A stretch of DNA of 64,000 nucleotides. Source: Selaginella tamariscina (lineage: Eukaryota; Streptophyta; Lycopodiopsida; Selaginellales; Selaginellaceae). The notes below the pieces were generated by a model. That model worked only from the letters and a program-made list of their open reading frames with translations. It was not told the DNA's origin and ran no database searches. Where the stretch lies: positions 109,056 through 173,055 of the forward strand of contig PUQB01000381.1 in assembly GCA_003024785.1 (NCBI GenBank), read 5' to 3'. A program made the translations under genes and the position numbers. This document shows, piece by piece, positions 1-10,757 of this stretch; position 1 is the first letter of the stretch; each line of letters opens with the position of its first letter.

Positions 1-120
1 TAATGCTTTATTAAGCCAGTCGGCATATATTAAGCTAGTCGGCATATTAAAAAAACTTATATATTCTAGAATATTCTAGAATATGCTAGAATATACCTGG
101 AATATCCACAAATATACTAA
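1..120. repeat. AT-rich direct repeats with a heat-shock-element-like array
   Basis: A ~19-bp unit (attaagcCagtcggcatat) occurs twice in the first 50 bases. From 64 to 91 the triplets TTC, GAA, TTC, GAA and a last GAA sit at exact 5-base steps, which is the geometry of a heat-shock element. No gene follows on the plus strand, so the array may belong to a transposon end or be chance palindromic AT sequence. Confidence 0.4.
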
Positions 121-320
121 AATAATATGAAGCCTCCTGAGCCGGAGCATTATTTTCACAGAGACCCATGCAATCATAAGTCAAAATAACAATACCTTCA
201 AGTGTTGTTCTACACTTTGCATTCCAAAGAGCTCTCTGCCACCTCTACTCTAAACTTCACCCACATTATTCTGACAAATATAGCTCTGTTTACAAGTCGC
301 CCAAAGATTAACTCCATCTC

Positions 321-1409
321 TCAAAAATTTGTGAACCTCCTTTTAAGGGAAGAAAATAGTCTCTCAAAGGTATAACACCAAAGCACATTGTGATGCCCAA
401 ACCTGACAATATCGTCAATGCAGTGACCTGCTCCCATCATATGCTCGGATTGATTTTCACCAAACTGCTCAACACTACAAACATGCCATGTAGCTAGCAA
501 TTCCTGAAGCCTTGCCAACATATCTTGTGTCCACCCATCTGTTCTACTTAAATCATATAACACCCATTAATGTCTGTGACCAACTGACATACCTCCATCA
601 CGTTTTCTGGTAGCAACCCTACATGGATATAATCTGAATACCATTGCACTGCACTTTGATGCTCATTTGCAACCATGGAGCCAAACCGTTTGAATGGATT
701 GTCAAGTTTTCTACCACTCTTCATGATTGGAGACATGTGCCTAATGATGTCTTGCATCCTGTTCCAAACTATATCTTTGTCCTTTTACGCCTCAATGCCA
801 AAAGTAGCATGATTGACCTTTTTACAAGCTCCAAGCACCCACGCATGCACATCACATCTATGATGCAGTCGTATATTATGTCGAATCCCTGTGAATCATA
901 AAGTTTCAGAAGCTTAGAAGAGCCTCTTAGCCAAAACAATTTCTATCCGGCATTCTCCAAATTTGTCAATAGTTCATCCATATTTCTAGCTTGATCTGGA
1001 AAATGTGCCTTCTTCCTGACTTCAACAAACTTAGATTTAGAGTTGGATGTGTCCACTTTGCAACGGCGACAAGGCTGATCTCCTCCTACATTTTTTTAAT
1101 AAATTAAATGTAAAATTAGCAACATCTATCATATAAAAGATACTGAAGCTAAGAAAAGTTACCTCTAGAAGTCTTCATAATCTCGCATTGTGCAACATGG
1201 TCTACAGCCAAGGCAAAGACAATGCCATGCAAGCAAGGATTTGAATCCAGAAAACAATCCTCATGTTCTCCAACAAGGTCCCAGTTCACAAGTACTCCAT
1301 TCACAAACACGTCGAGTAAATCTTGTATGAGCACATCCATGAAAATATCTTGTGCATCTACATGCGCTTCAACAAACTCCGAAGGAATGAACATAGCAAG
1401 AAGAATCAT
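321..1409 (-). pseudogene. Decayed DNA-transposon transposase-like coding region
   Basis: Three minus-strand open stretches (1409-1149, 757-548, 563-321) read in the same direction in changing frames. They include a CRRC-containing segment near 1070, a YDCIIDVM-like segment near 850, and an HCIDDIVRFGH...LWCYTFERLFSSLKRR end. The last segment resembles the region of plant CACTA (TNP2/DUF4218) transposases where a W..FER motif precedes a basic helix. The assignment rests on these motifs only. The region is interrupted by stops and frame changes and has no visible terminal inverted repeats. It could be another transposase family with a similar C-terminus. Confidence 0.45.
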
Positions 1410-1705
1410 ATATGCGACTTGTTCACTTGCATTCTTACCTACATTAAGTATGACAATATTGTAAGCCTAGATACTCCTCTGTTTTGTGCTAGTGCCTTGG
1501 AATCCGTTAGTGTGTAGAAGAAATGCAAAATTGCACGGGTCAACCTCAAAATTTTTGGTTCACAACTAAATAGTGTGTCACATTTGCAGCATCTCACATT
1601 GTAAACTCCTTCAACGTTACTACTAATCTACAATAACCAGAAACAAAAGCCAATTAAAGTTGTTATGTTGCAGAATAGGTGGCATACCTTATGCCATAGT
1701 CCTTA

Positions 1706-2533
1706 GATTTAAGAGTTGCACCAAGTACCACAAATGTGGCTCTTAAATGCCAACTCTAAAACTCCTTAGTGAATTCTTAAGAACTGGGTAGTGTGAACCT
1801 ATTAAACAAGATCCCATGCCCATAGTTGGACAAGGACACGAATGTGCCTTGCTTGACCATGAGTGTTATATGTAGCTTAACGTGGAGGAGGAAGCTGGAG
1901 ACAAGCCTCAACCTTTACCTCTTGGAATGTGCATTCTGACAAGACCTTCCAGGCATGAATTCGCCAACGTTAAGGGTGTGCTACCCTAAAGGTGGGACAT
2001 ACCCCTGTCATTTGGAAGTTAGGGCGGCACAACAGAGGGTTATACCTTAATAACACAAGCTGAAGCTTGCACTGGCAGAAGAGCAACGAACTCAGTCATG
2101 AACCCAGGAGCTCTCCTACTACATACTCTACCTTATTTATGTGACAGAGCCCCCCCTGTTTTCCTATTTACATAAGTGGGCTGACACGGAATCTCATTCG
2201 CAGAGGGAATATACTTGGTGAGTTATCCATCGACCCCTAAACCCTAACCTGTCAAACCTAGGGGTATTTTTAAACATATCCAACATGCCAAACTCACCGG
2301 AACTAGCCATTAACCCAACTAGGACACAGAAAACCAAGGTAAGAGTTTTCTATATGGAAGTGCTAGCTTCGCTTAGAGTTTCTTGTAAATACCTAATGAC
2401 ACCCGGCCAGACCATCACTAGATACCCAAGTTCACTAAGCAGGCATGTTTCTTCTACACCTAGGGCTTATTAACATAGTACATTAGGTAACAACTTCAAA
2501 GTAAAAGGTTGAGTCATAGTAAAAACTATGACA
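1706..2533 (-). repeat. A-family Ty3/gypsy LTR, minus orientation
   Basis: This is the reverse complement of the LTR of the element at 3469-10752, aligned through most of its length and ending in the diagnostic palindrome gtcatagtaaaaactatgac. No internal coding region is attached, so it is a solo or recombined LTR. Divergence is clearly greater than between the two LTRs of the intact-length copy, so it is an older fossil. Confidence 0.8.
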
Positions 2534-3168
2534 TGAATGTTACTCTTAACTTGATGTGGAGGAGGAGGTTAGAGACATGCCTCAACCAACAAGACTTTCT
2601 AGACACGGATTTGTTAATGTTAAGGTCAGGCTACTCCAAAGGTGGGATGTACCCCTATCATTTGGAAGTAAGGCAGCACAACAAAGGGTTTTACCTTGAC
2701 GATACAAGCTAGAGCTTGCACCATAAAAGAATAACAAGCTCAATCATGAACCTAAGAACTCTCACTACATATCCTACTCAATAAAGTGGGTTAGCACAGA
2801 ATATCATTTCCAATAGGAATATAGTTGATGAGTTAACTTAACAACCCATTGCCTTGTATAAACCCTAACCCAAGGGGTTTAGGGCATGGGATTAGGTCAA
2901 CCCTAGGGTTAGGTCAGCCTTAGGGGTGTTTTTACCCATATCCAATATGTCAAACTCACTAAAACTAATCAATAACCCAACTAGGACATGGAAAATGATG
3001 GTAAGAATTTTTCATATAGAAGTATTAGCTTTGCCTAAAGTTTCTTATAAATACCTAACAACACCCGGTCAAACCATCATTAAATACCCAAGGGCTTATC
3101 AACATAGTTCAGTAGGTAACAATAGTCGACATTCAAAGTAAAGAGGAGTCATAGTAAAAACTATGACA
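2534..3168 (-). repeat. Truncated A-family LTR, minus orientation
   Basis: A second reverse-complement LTR copy abuts the first without spacer. It lacks roughly the part that would match the first 150 bases of its neighbour and ends in the same terminal palindrome at 3150-3168. The tandem arrangement suggests unequal recombination between LTRs or one insertion next to another. Confidence 0.75.
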
Positions 3169-3463
3169 ATAAAGAGTTAACTCTTTAAAAGACTAGTCAT
3201 CGGGAACTTCGCATGCTAGAAGTGGGGTGACTCAAGTAGCCTCAGTGGTTGCCAAGATGTTGTTGTCAATGCCCAGTCATGGGGGTCTGAGCCGAGGGCC
3301 CGACCTTTGCCTCGGGGTAAACAGGGAGGTGTTGTGGTGGCCTCTACCCGAACGCCACGAAGGTCTGTGTACAAGTGAGCTGGAGCTCGTGTCTGGTGGT
3401 GTTACTGCCAGTCTAATGGGGAAGCTGGTCGAGGAGAGGGAGAAGGGAGATCTGGCAAGGAGG
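3169..3463. other. Anonymous GC-richer flank of the chromovirus
   Basis: This segment is richer in G and C than its surroundings. Its only open frame (from 3227) shows no recognisable domain. Joined to 10758 onward it forms the pre-insertion sequence of the chromovirus. I see no gene in it. Confidence 0.3.
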
Positions 3464-3468
3464 CAACA

Positions 3469-4360
3469 TGTCATAGTTTTTACTATGACTTGACCCTTTA
3501 CTTTGGAGTTTGATTGTTGTTACCTACTGGATTATGTGACAAACCCTAAATGTAGAAGAAACAGGCCTGCATAATGCACTTAGGTATCTAGTGATGGTCT
3601 GGCCGAGTGTCATTAGGTATTTGCAAGAAACTCTAGGCAAAGTTAGCACTTCCATTTAAAGAACCCTCCCCTGTTTTGACATTCTAGGTTAGGGTTCTTC
3701 GCAAATTATAACTAGGGGTTAGGTTTAGGTTAGGTTAGGACAACCATTTTCTCTAAGGGCTGGCATTTCCGTGCCAGCCCACTTACTTAGGTAAAAGGGG
3801 GGGGGGGTCCGTCACATAAATAAGGTAGAGTATATGTAGTGAGGCTTCCTGGGTTCAAAAGAGAGCTCGTTAACCTCCTACCGGTGCAAGCTAAGCTTGT
3901 GTCGTCAAGGTGCAACCCTCCGTTGTGCCGCCCAAACTTCCACACGACAGGGGTACAACCCACCCTAGGGTTAGACTATCCTTATCGTTGGCAGGATCTT
4001 GCCTTTGAGATAGGGGCACGTCACTTCCAAGGAGTTAGTCAGATTCCTTGGTCCGAAAACCTGCTCGCAAGCTCAAAGGCATTGCCCGAGTTCACGTTCC
4101 GCAAAACTAGTGGTTGAGGCCTTGCTCCGGCCGCCTCAACCACGCCAAGCTAGGAACGACACCTAAAGCTCGGCTAGTCCGTGTATCCTGATTCACAAGG
4201 TGAGTCTCGTTCGTGGACTTAGTCAGTTAGGGGTTTGAGTTCCTAAGGCTTGGGTTCCTAATACGGGTTATTTACCAGATTCCGTGGGGTTTCCAGAGAG
4301 GGGATTCCAGGGTTGGCACCTGGCAAGCCGCCTTTGTGGCACCAGGTAAAAACTCTGACA
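3469..4360 (+). repeat. Left LTR of the chromovirus
   Basis: It starts with TGTCATAG, whose first 20 bases form a palindromic stem (GTCATAGT/ACTATGAC), and ends CTCTGACA. It contains a hairpin at 3757-3780 (GGGCTGGCA, loop, TGCCAGCCC), a G-run at 3797-3807 and a TATA-like CATAAATAAGG at 3815-3825. The TATA-like box places the likely transcription start near 3845. Confidence 0.93.
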
Positions 4361-4362
4361 AT

Positions 4363-4374
4363 TGGTATCGGAGC
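4363..4374 (+). other. Primer-binding site, initiator-Met tRNA type
   Basis: TGGTATCGGAGC lies two bases after the left LTR and differs by one base from the common plant motif TGGTATCAGAGC. The related copy at 40387-40398 has the standard motif. Confidence 0.85.
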
Positions 4375-4681
4375 AAGTTCTCTGCGGTCAGTAGGACTGC
4401 CTTAAGTCGTAGTGTTTCAATGTTTAGATAACTCTAAATTCTTGATATACTCTATTGCTTTCGGTTGACATGTCTGTATTCTGCGCAGAGAGTTTGATCC
4501 TGTGAGTTGTCAAACTTCGGAGAACACTTGCTCAGTGAGTCGGCGTGAGATTCTAGGTATGTCCGAAAGTCTTATGGTTTAAGCTGATGTGTGTGGGTGT
4601 ACAACCTGTGCAGGGTGTTTCCAATTTCACATTGGGAATATTCCAAGCATATTCTCCGAGTGTTGAACTAGGGTTCAATAC

Positions 4682-5806
4682 GATGAGCAAAGAAAGCAAC
4701 CAGAGCCTGAGGCAGAGAGGGCTGTCGCAGAGGCTCAAAATGAGGAGATGGATGAGGCTGATCCAGGTCGACCCCCTAGAGTTAGACAACGACCTGGTTG
4801 GCGAGAAATAATGATGGATGCCCTAAACGAACTTCGAGGGGATGTTTTGGGGTTGAACGACCGAATCGATAATGTTGCCGTTCGGATTCCGACAAATACT
4901 GCAGTGCCAGATGTTCCGCAACCAGACACACGGAAAAAGAAGAAGAAGCATGACTCAGAGTCAGGTTCCTCTGAATCAGATTCTTCGACGGAAGTAGGTG
5001 GTGGAGGTCCCAGTAAATTCAAACCGGTAAAGCCTTCGAATTTCATGGGTTCAAAGGATTACAAGGTTTTGGATGACTGGTTGTATGATATGGAAAGCTA
5101 TTTCGAGGCTGCTTCCGTGAGAAAGACAGAAAAGGTTGCATGTGCCAAGCATTTCTTAAAGAAGAAGCTAAGACTTGGTGGCGAATTGTTGAAGGTGAAC
5201 GTGGATACCGAAACAGGAAGCACATGAAAAAGGAGATCAAAAAGCAGTATATGCCGGATGATCTCGGTTTGCGATTGCGTGCTGACCTGGCACTTTGTCA
5301 ACAGGGAGTTCGGGGAAGTCCTATGGACCACGTTTATCGATTCGAAAGTGTACGGCGATTGGTGCCAAATATGAGCGATGATGAAGCTCGAAGTTGCTTC
5401 ATGGCTAGCTTGAATGAGAAGACGCGAAGAGAAATCTTAAGGTACAAGCCAACAAGCTATCGGGAATGTCAAGAGGCAGCTCAAAAGGTTGCTTATGGCA
5501 TGTCGTTAGAAGACTTGTACAAAGGGGAGGAAGCAAAACCTAAATCAAGGAGTTTCCTCCAAAGTCTGGGTTCAGAAGGTTTGATAGGCGACCAGATCAA
5601 TCGCCATCAATTCGAAGTGCAAGTCCCTTTGTGGCAGTTCCAAGTTTTCGGACACATCAAGACCCACCGGATTTCGGAAACCATTGGCGTTACCACCTCC
5701 TCAGCAGGCCAAAGGATCGGCTCCAAAGTCTGCTCCCCCGCGTTCCGCAGGCGGGGTTGTGAAATGTTATAATTGTAACAAGCCTGGTCATTTTGCTAAA
5801 GAGTGT
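4682..5806 (+). pseudogene. Chromovirus gag remnant with CCHC zinc knuckle
   Basis: This is the capsid/nucleocapsid region of the 3469-10752 element. An acidic and serine-rich N-terminal part is followed by a retrotransposon-gag core (DDWLYDMESYFEAA... YMPDDLGLRLRADL) and ends in the zinc knuckle CYNCNKPGHFAKEC at 5765-5806. It is a fossil reading frame; family knowledge, not expression evidence, supports the function. Confidence 0.85.
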
Positions 5807-5949
5807 CAGGCACCCTCACAACAATCAGGACATTTCAAGGCGATGGTAGAAGAGGAAGTTGCTGAACCAGAAACGCTTGAAGATCCGGAAGATGAGTCAG
5901 AAGAGGTAATGTTGTGCCAGACACAACCTGCCTTATTCGCTATTCAAGA

Positions 5950-7830
5950 CAAAACTGACCCTTTGCTATATTTGACAGGAAGGATACGAGGGGACCGAGT
6001 CCGAATGATGATCGATACTGGAGCAACATACAACTTCATATCGACTAGTCTAGCTCGTCGATTGAATTTGGATGTAATAAAGATGTGTGAAATAAAGATC
6101 AATTTTGGCAAAGGTTCTCAAAATACTAATAATATAGCAAGGGCAGTTCCTGTCCAAATCAAAGATTGGAAGGCTAAGCTAGACTTAGTTGTCTTGAATA
6201 TGACGGGGTTTGACTTTGTTTTGGGTATGGAATGGTTCCATAAACATGTAATCGAAATGAGGGGTTCTGGAGATAATCGAATCACGCTTGCAGCAGATAA
6301 AGAGGACATTAGAAAGACCACGCTCAAAATGGAAACGCTAACTGATAAGGATTGGAATCCTATGTTCCTTACCTTAACTCAGTTGCGTAAGGCAGTTAGA
6401 CATCGGGAACGTGTGTTTCTTGCAATGGTTTTGGATACTGGTGAAGTCAAAATAGGAGATGGTCAAGAATCTGTTCCTGAACCTATTTTGGAAGTCTTGA
6501 ACATGTTTAAGGATGTGTTGCCAGAAGACTTGCCCCCGAGTTACCTCCACGTCGAGTTGTGGACCACAGGATAGAGATTTTGCCAGGTTCGTCTCCACCG
6601 GCAAGAGCCCCATATCGGTTGAATCCTCAAGAGTTAGTAGAATTGAAGAGAATTGATTGGTCGAGGACACATTCGACCTAGTCGATCGCCGTATGGTGCA
6701 CCTATCTTGTTTGTAATGAAAAAGGATGGTACGATGCGAATGTGTGTGGACTATCGAGCGCTGAACGCGATAACTATCAAAAATAAGTATCCTCTTCCAC
6801 GAGTGGACGACTTATTTGATAGGCTATCGAAAGCAAAGTATTTTTCAAGAATAGACTTGAGATCGGGGTACCATCAGATTCGGGTAGCAGAGAATGACAT
6901 TGAGAAGACCGCTTTTCGAACGCGTTATGGATCATTTGAGTTTCTAGTCTTACCATTCGGGTTGTGCAATGCTCCAGCAACTTTTTGCACAATGATGGAT
7001 GATGTGTTTAGAGACTATCTAGACGAGTTCGTAGTGGTGTATATTGATGACATTCTGATTTTCAGTTCGACAATTGAGGAACATGTGGAACACTTAGAAA
7101 AAGTGTTTCAGAGGTTGAGAGAGAACCAGTTGTATGCTAAAGAAAGCAAGTGCATTTGGTCAAACCAAGATAGATTTCTTGGGACACTTGATCTCAGGTG
7201 GGGAGGTTGCCATGGACCCAAAGAAAATTCAAGCTATTACCGAGTGGATGACTTTAAAAGACGTGCATGAAGTTAGATCATTTCTTGGTCTGACAGGGTA
7301 TTACCGAAGATTCATAAAGGGTTACTCGGAAATAGCGGCCCCATTGACAGATCTTACGAAGAACATTCCATGGAATTGGACTCCAGAATGCCAACGTGCA
7401 TTCGTCAAACTCAAAGAGGCTACTCTTTTGAGCCAATTTTACAGTTGCCCATCTTTGAAGATCCCTTTGAAGTAGAATGTGACGCTTTCAACTTTGCAAT
7501 TGGTGGTGTATTGCAACAGAAAGGACATCCAGTGTTCTTTTTCTCAAAGAAGTTAGATGCCGCACAAATTCGATGGCTACAAACAAAAAGGAGATGTATG
7601 CTATTGTTGCTTCCTTGGAGTATTGGCGTCATTATCTTCCAAGTCATGGTACTATGGTTTGGACAGATAGTGTAACTCTAAGTATTTAAAATGTAGCCAG
7701 CTATCACCGAAGTATGCTAGATGGCAAGAAATTGGCACGATTTCAGCCTGAAATCAAACATAAAGCGGGAAAGGACAATGTGGTAGCTGATGCACTCAGT
7801 AGGAAAGGGCCATCTTCGGATTATGTCAAC
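5950..7830 (+). pseudogene. Chromovirus protease, reverse transcriptase and RNase H remnant
   Basis: The aspartic protease motif IDTGATYNFIS lies near 6010. The reverse transcriptase shows the [19 protein letters not shown] and YIDDILIFS motifs between about 6650 and 7100, and the RNase H segment follows to about 7830. The order is typical of Ty3/gypsy pol. The coding region is fossil and not continuous. Confidence 0.9.
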
Positions 7831-7929
7831 ACCCGTGTCAACTTTGGTATGAATTTGTGACGGCGTATCCTCAGGACAAGTTTGCTAAGGAAGCTTTGCA
7901 ATCCTTAGACAAAAAAAAAAGTCATTGAC

Positions 7930-9424
7930 TATTTCAACAACACCCATAACGGTGCAATACGATTTGAAAGCAAAGAGGAAACAAGTTCATCAGTTACAAA
8001 GAGATGGTAATATTCTAGTAGGAATAGAAAGTCGAATGAATGCACTTAAACAGGCGCATTTTACGGTACGAGATGGAGTTCTTTATTATAAGGAAAAGAG
8101 ACTCTATGTTCCAAAAGGGACATGGAGGGAGAGACTGTTAAGAGAGCACCACAACGTTCCTTTGGCAGGACATGGTGGAAGGCATAAGACGTTGGCTTTG
8201 TTGAAACAGGGATTCTATTGGCCGAGAATGATAGACGATGTTGCCAAGTATGTCAAGACATGCCCCACATGCCAACAAGTGAAAAGTCGATCGCAAAAAC
8301 GAGTTGGGAAGTTGCAGTGTATACCAATTCTAGAGTGGCCATTTCAAAGTGTTACTTTGGACTTTATCATGGGATTGCCAAAATCTTGTGGTTTTAATGC
8401 GCTCATGGTGGTAGTTGATCGGTTTCAAAAGTTACTCATTTCATTCCAACTGTAGAGACAGTGAATGCAATTCAAGCAGCAAAGTTGTTCTTCCACGAAG
8501 TCATAAGAGTACTCTTATGACTACCGAAAACCATGATTTCAGATCGGGATCCTCGGTTTATGGGGAAGTTTTGGGGGACATTGTTTAAGCAGTTTGGTAC
8601 GATGCTCAAGTTCAATACAGCCTACCATCCACAAACAGATGGTCAAACAGAGAGAGTGAACCGACAAGTCGAGGACTATCTCAGATGTTATGTTCAAGGT
8701 GATCAACTTGATTGGGCTAAACTTGGATATGGCTGAGATATGTTACAATAACTCGACACACACTGCAATCGGATGTAGCCCGATGGAAGTGTTAACTGAG
8801 AATAAGGGTGGTATTCTTCATAGTATGGTGTTATCGAAAGACGATAGCAATCGAATTCCATCTGTAGCAGAGTTCACATGACAATTATTTTGAACATGGG
8901 AAGCTGCTCGTCAAGTGATGGCTACAGCACAGGAAAGGTATCGTCAGCAGTACGATAAGCATCGGTGGGATGTAGAGTATCAGGTTGGGAATATGGTATT
9001 GTTGAGTACTAAAAACCTGAAGGTTCCAACGACTCTTTTGAGGAAGTTTCTATCACACTACATAGGTCCATACAAGGTGGTGAAGCAAGTAGGGAAAGTG
9101 GCTTATGAGTTAAATCTTCCTCCAGAGTTGGGAACAATACACAATGTGTTTCATGTCAGTTTGCTCGAGCCATTCCACAAGGATGAGAAACATCCATAAA
9201 GATATGAAAACTTACGTCCACACTGGTTCATGAAGGTATGAAGTATGAAGTCGAATCCATATTGGGCAAAAGGAAGGTTTATGGATCGCGAAAACATAAG
9301 TTTGAGTATCTTGTCAAATGGAAAGGCTATTCGGCGTGCGAATCGACATAGGGAACCATTGGAGAATCTACAAAACGCGATGGAGTTGGTGAATAAGTTT
9401 GAGGCAAGGTCTCAAACTAATTAA
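7930..9424 (+). pseudogene. Chromovirus integrase remnant with chromodomain
   Basis: The integrase has an HHCC zinc-binding part (GHGGRHKTLALLKQ... CPTCQQ), a core with LDFIMGLPKS and DRDPRF...AYHPQTDGQTER, and a GPYKVVKQVG C-terminal part. About 9240-9330 encodes a chromodomain-like segment (YEVESILGKRK...FEYLVKWKGYS), which defines a chromovirus. In this family the chromodomain directs integration to heterochromatin. The frame is fossil. Confidence 0.88.
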
Positions 9425-9785
9425 GAAATAAAGTTATTTCTTCTTAACCTAGGGGCCGACAGACAACATTAACTAGAGGCCTCTGATATAATTCTAGTTA
9501 ACTAAAAGAAATTAACTAACTGGTTGTCTGTGTCGGGTGCAAGACTTTGCAGATGTGCAAAAGGTCTCCAAATGACTTCTTGTCGCAGGTGGTACCTCCG
9601 ACAGCTGAGTTTTCACTCAGTGAACGATGGTTCTGAAGTATTTGACTTCGCGTAATGCAAGGGGGTAATAAACTTGTGAACTTTTTGCTGACTCCGCATA
9701 GAGTAATTAGTGTTAGTTTTCAGTTAATTTTTCCTAACCTAGTCTAGTCTTGGAGTTGGATGTCAACAGGACGTTGACATTTTCA

Positions 9786-9798
9786 AAGGCGGGGAGTG
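9786..9798 (+). other. Polypurine tract before the right LTR
   Basis: The purine-rich AAGGCGGGGAGTG directly precedes the TG of the right LTR, the standard place for plus-strand priming. Confidence 0.75.
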
Positions 9799-10752
9799 TG
9801 TCATAGTTTTTACTATGACTCAACCCTTTACTTTGGAGTTTGACTATTGTTACCTACTAGATTATGTGACAAACCCTAAATGTAGAAGAAACAGGCCCGC
9901 ATAGTGCACTTGGGTATCTAGTGATGGTCCGGCCGAGTGTTGTTAGGTATTTGCAAGAAACTCTAGGCAAAGCTAGCACTTCCATTTAAAGAACCCTCCC
10001 CTGTTTTGACGTTCTAGGTTAGGGTTCTTTGCAAATTATAGCTTGTCAAAATAAGGGTTAGGGACACCCCTAGGGTTGCCCTAACCCACGTCCTAAAACC
10101 CCCCCCTAGGGATTAGGTTTAGGATTAGGTTAGGACAACCATTTTCTCTAAGGGCTAGTATTTCCGTGCTAGCCCACTTACTCACTTAGGTAAATAGGGG
10201 GGGGGGGGGGGGTCCGTCACATAAATAAGGTAGAGTATATGTAGTGGGGCTCCTGGTTCAAAAGGAGCTCGTTAGCCTCCTACCGGTGCTTGTGTCATCA
10301 AGGTGCAACCCTTCGTTGTGCCGCCCAAACTTCCACACGACGGGGTACAACCCACCCTAGGGTTAGACTATCCTTATCGTTGGCAGGATCTTGCCTTGAG
10401 ATAGGGGCACGTCACTTCCAAGGAGTTAGTCAGATTCTTTGGTCCGAAAACCTGCTTGTAAGCTCAAAGGCATTGCCTGAGTTCACATTTCGCAAAACTA
10501 GTGGTTGAGGCCTTGCTCCGGCCGCCTCAACCACGCCAAGCTAGGAACGACACCTAAAGCTCAGCTAGTCCGTGTATCCTGATTCACAAAGGTGAGTCTC
10601 GTTCGTGGGCTTAGTCAGTTAGGGGTTTGAGTTCCTAAGGCTTGGGTTCCTAATACAGGTTATTTTACCAGATTCCATGGGGTTTCCAGAGAGGGGATTC
10701 CAGGGTTGGCACCTAGCAAGCCGCCTTTGTGGCACTAGGTAAAACTCTGACA
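9799..10752 (+). repeat. Right LTR of the chromovirus
   Basis: It matches the left LTR closely, with about 60 extra bases before the hairpin. Its G-run (10197-10212) is longer than the left one. The hairpin reads GGGCTAGTA/TGCTAGCCC, so one stem pair differs from the left LTR on both sides. Confidence 0.93.
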
Positions 10753-10757
10753 CAACA

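Larger units (their letters stand above)
3469..10752 (+). mobile_element. Ty3/gypsy chromovirus LTR retrotransposon (A family), near full length
   Basis: Two LTRs in the same orientation (TG...CA, 892 and 954 bp) enclose gag, protease, reverse transcriptase, RNase H, integrase and a C-terminal chromodomain in the Ty3/gypsy order. A perfect 5-bp target duplication CAACA flanks it at 3464-3468 and 10753-10757. A primer-binding site complementary to initiator-Met tRNA follows the left LTR, and a purine-rich tract precedes the right one. In the first ~235 LTR positions I count 13 differences, all transitions, plus a ~60-bp length difference further in. It is therefore a moderately old copy. The coding region is a fossil with roughly ten breaks. 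Confidence 0.95.

Noticed and set aside
3227-3493. Open frame overlapping the left end of the chromovirus as a gene
   Set aside because: It runs into the LTR, has no recognisable domain and is not spliced; chance frame in GC-richer sequence.
3797-3807. G-run in the LTR as a sequencing artefact only
   Set aside because: A G-run at the same place occurs in the left, right and solo LTR copies, so it is a real family feature, although its exact length is uncertain.
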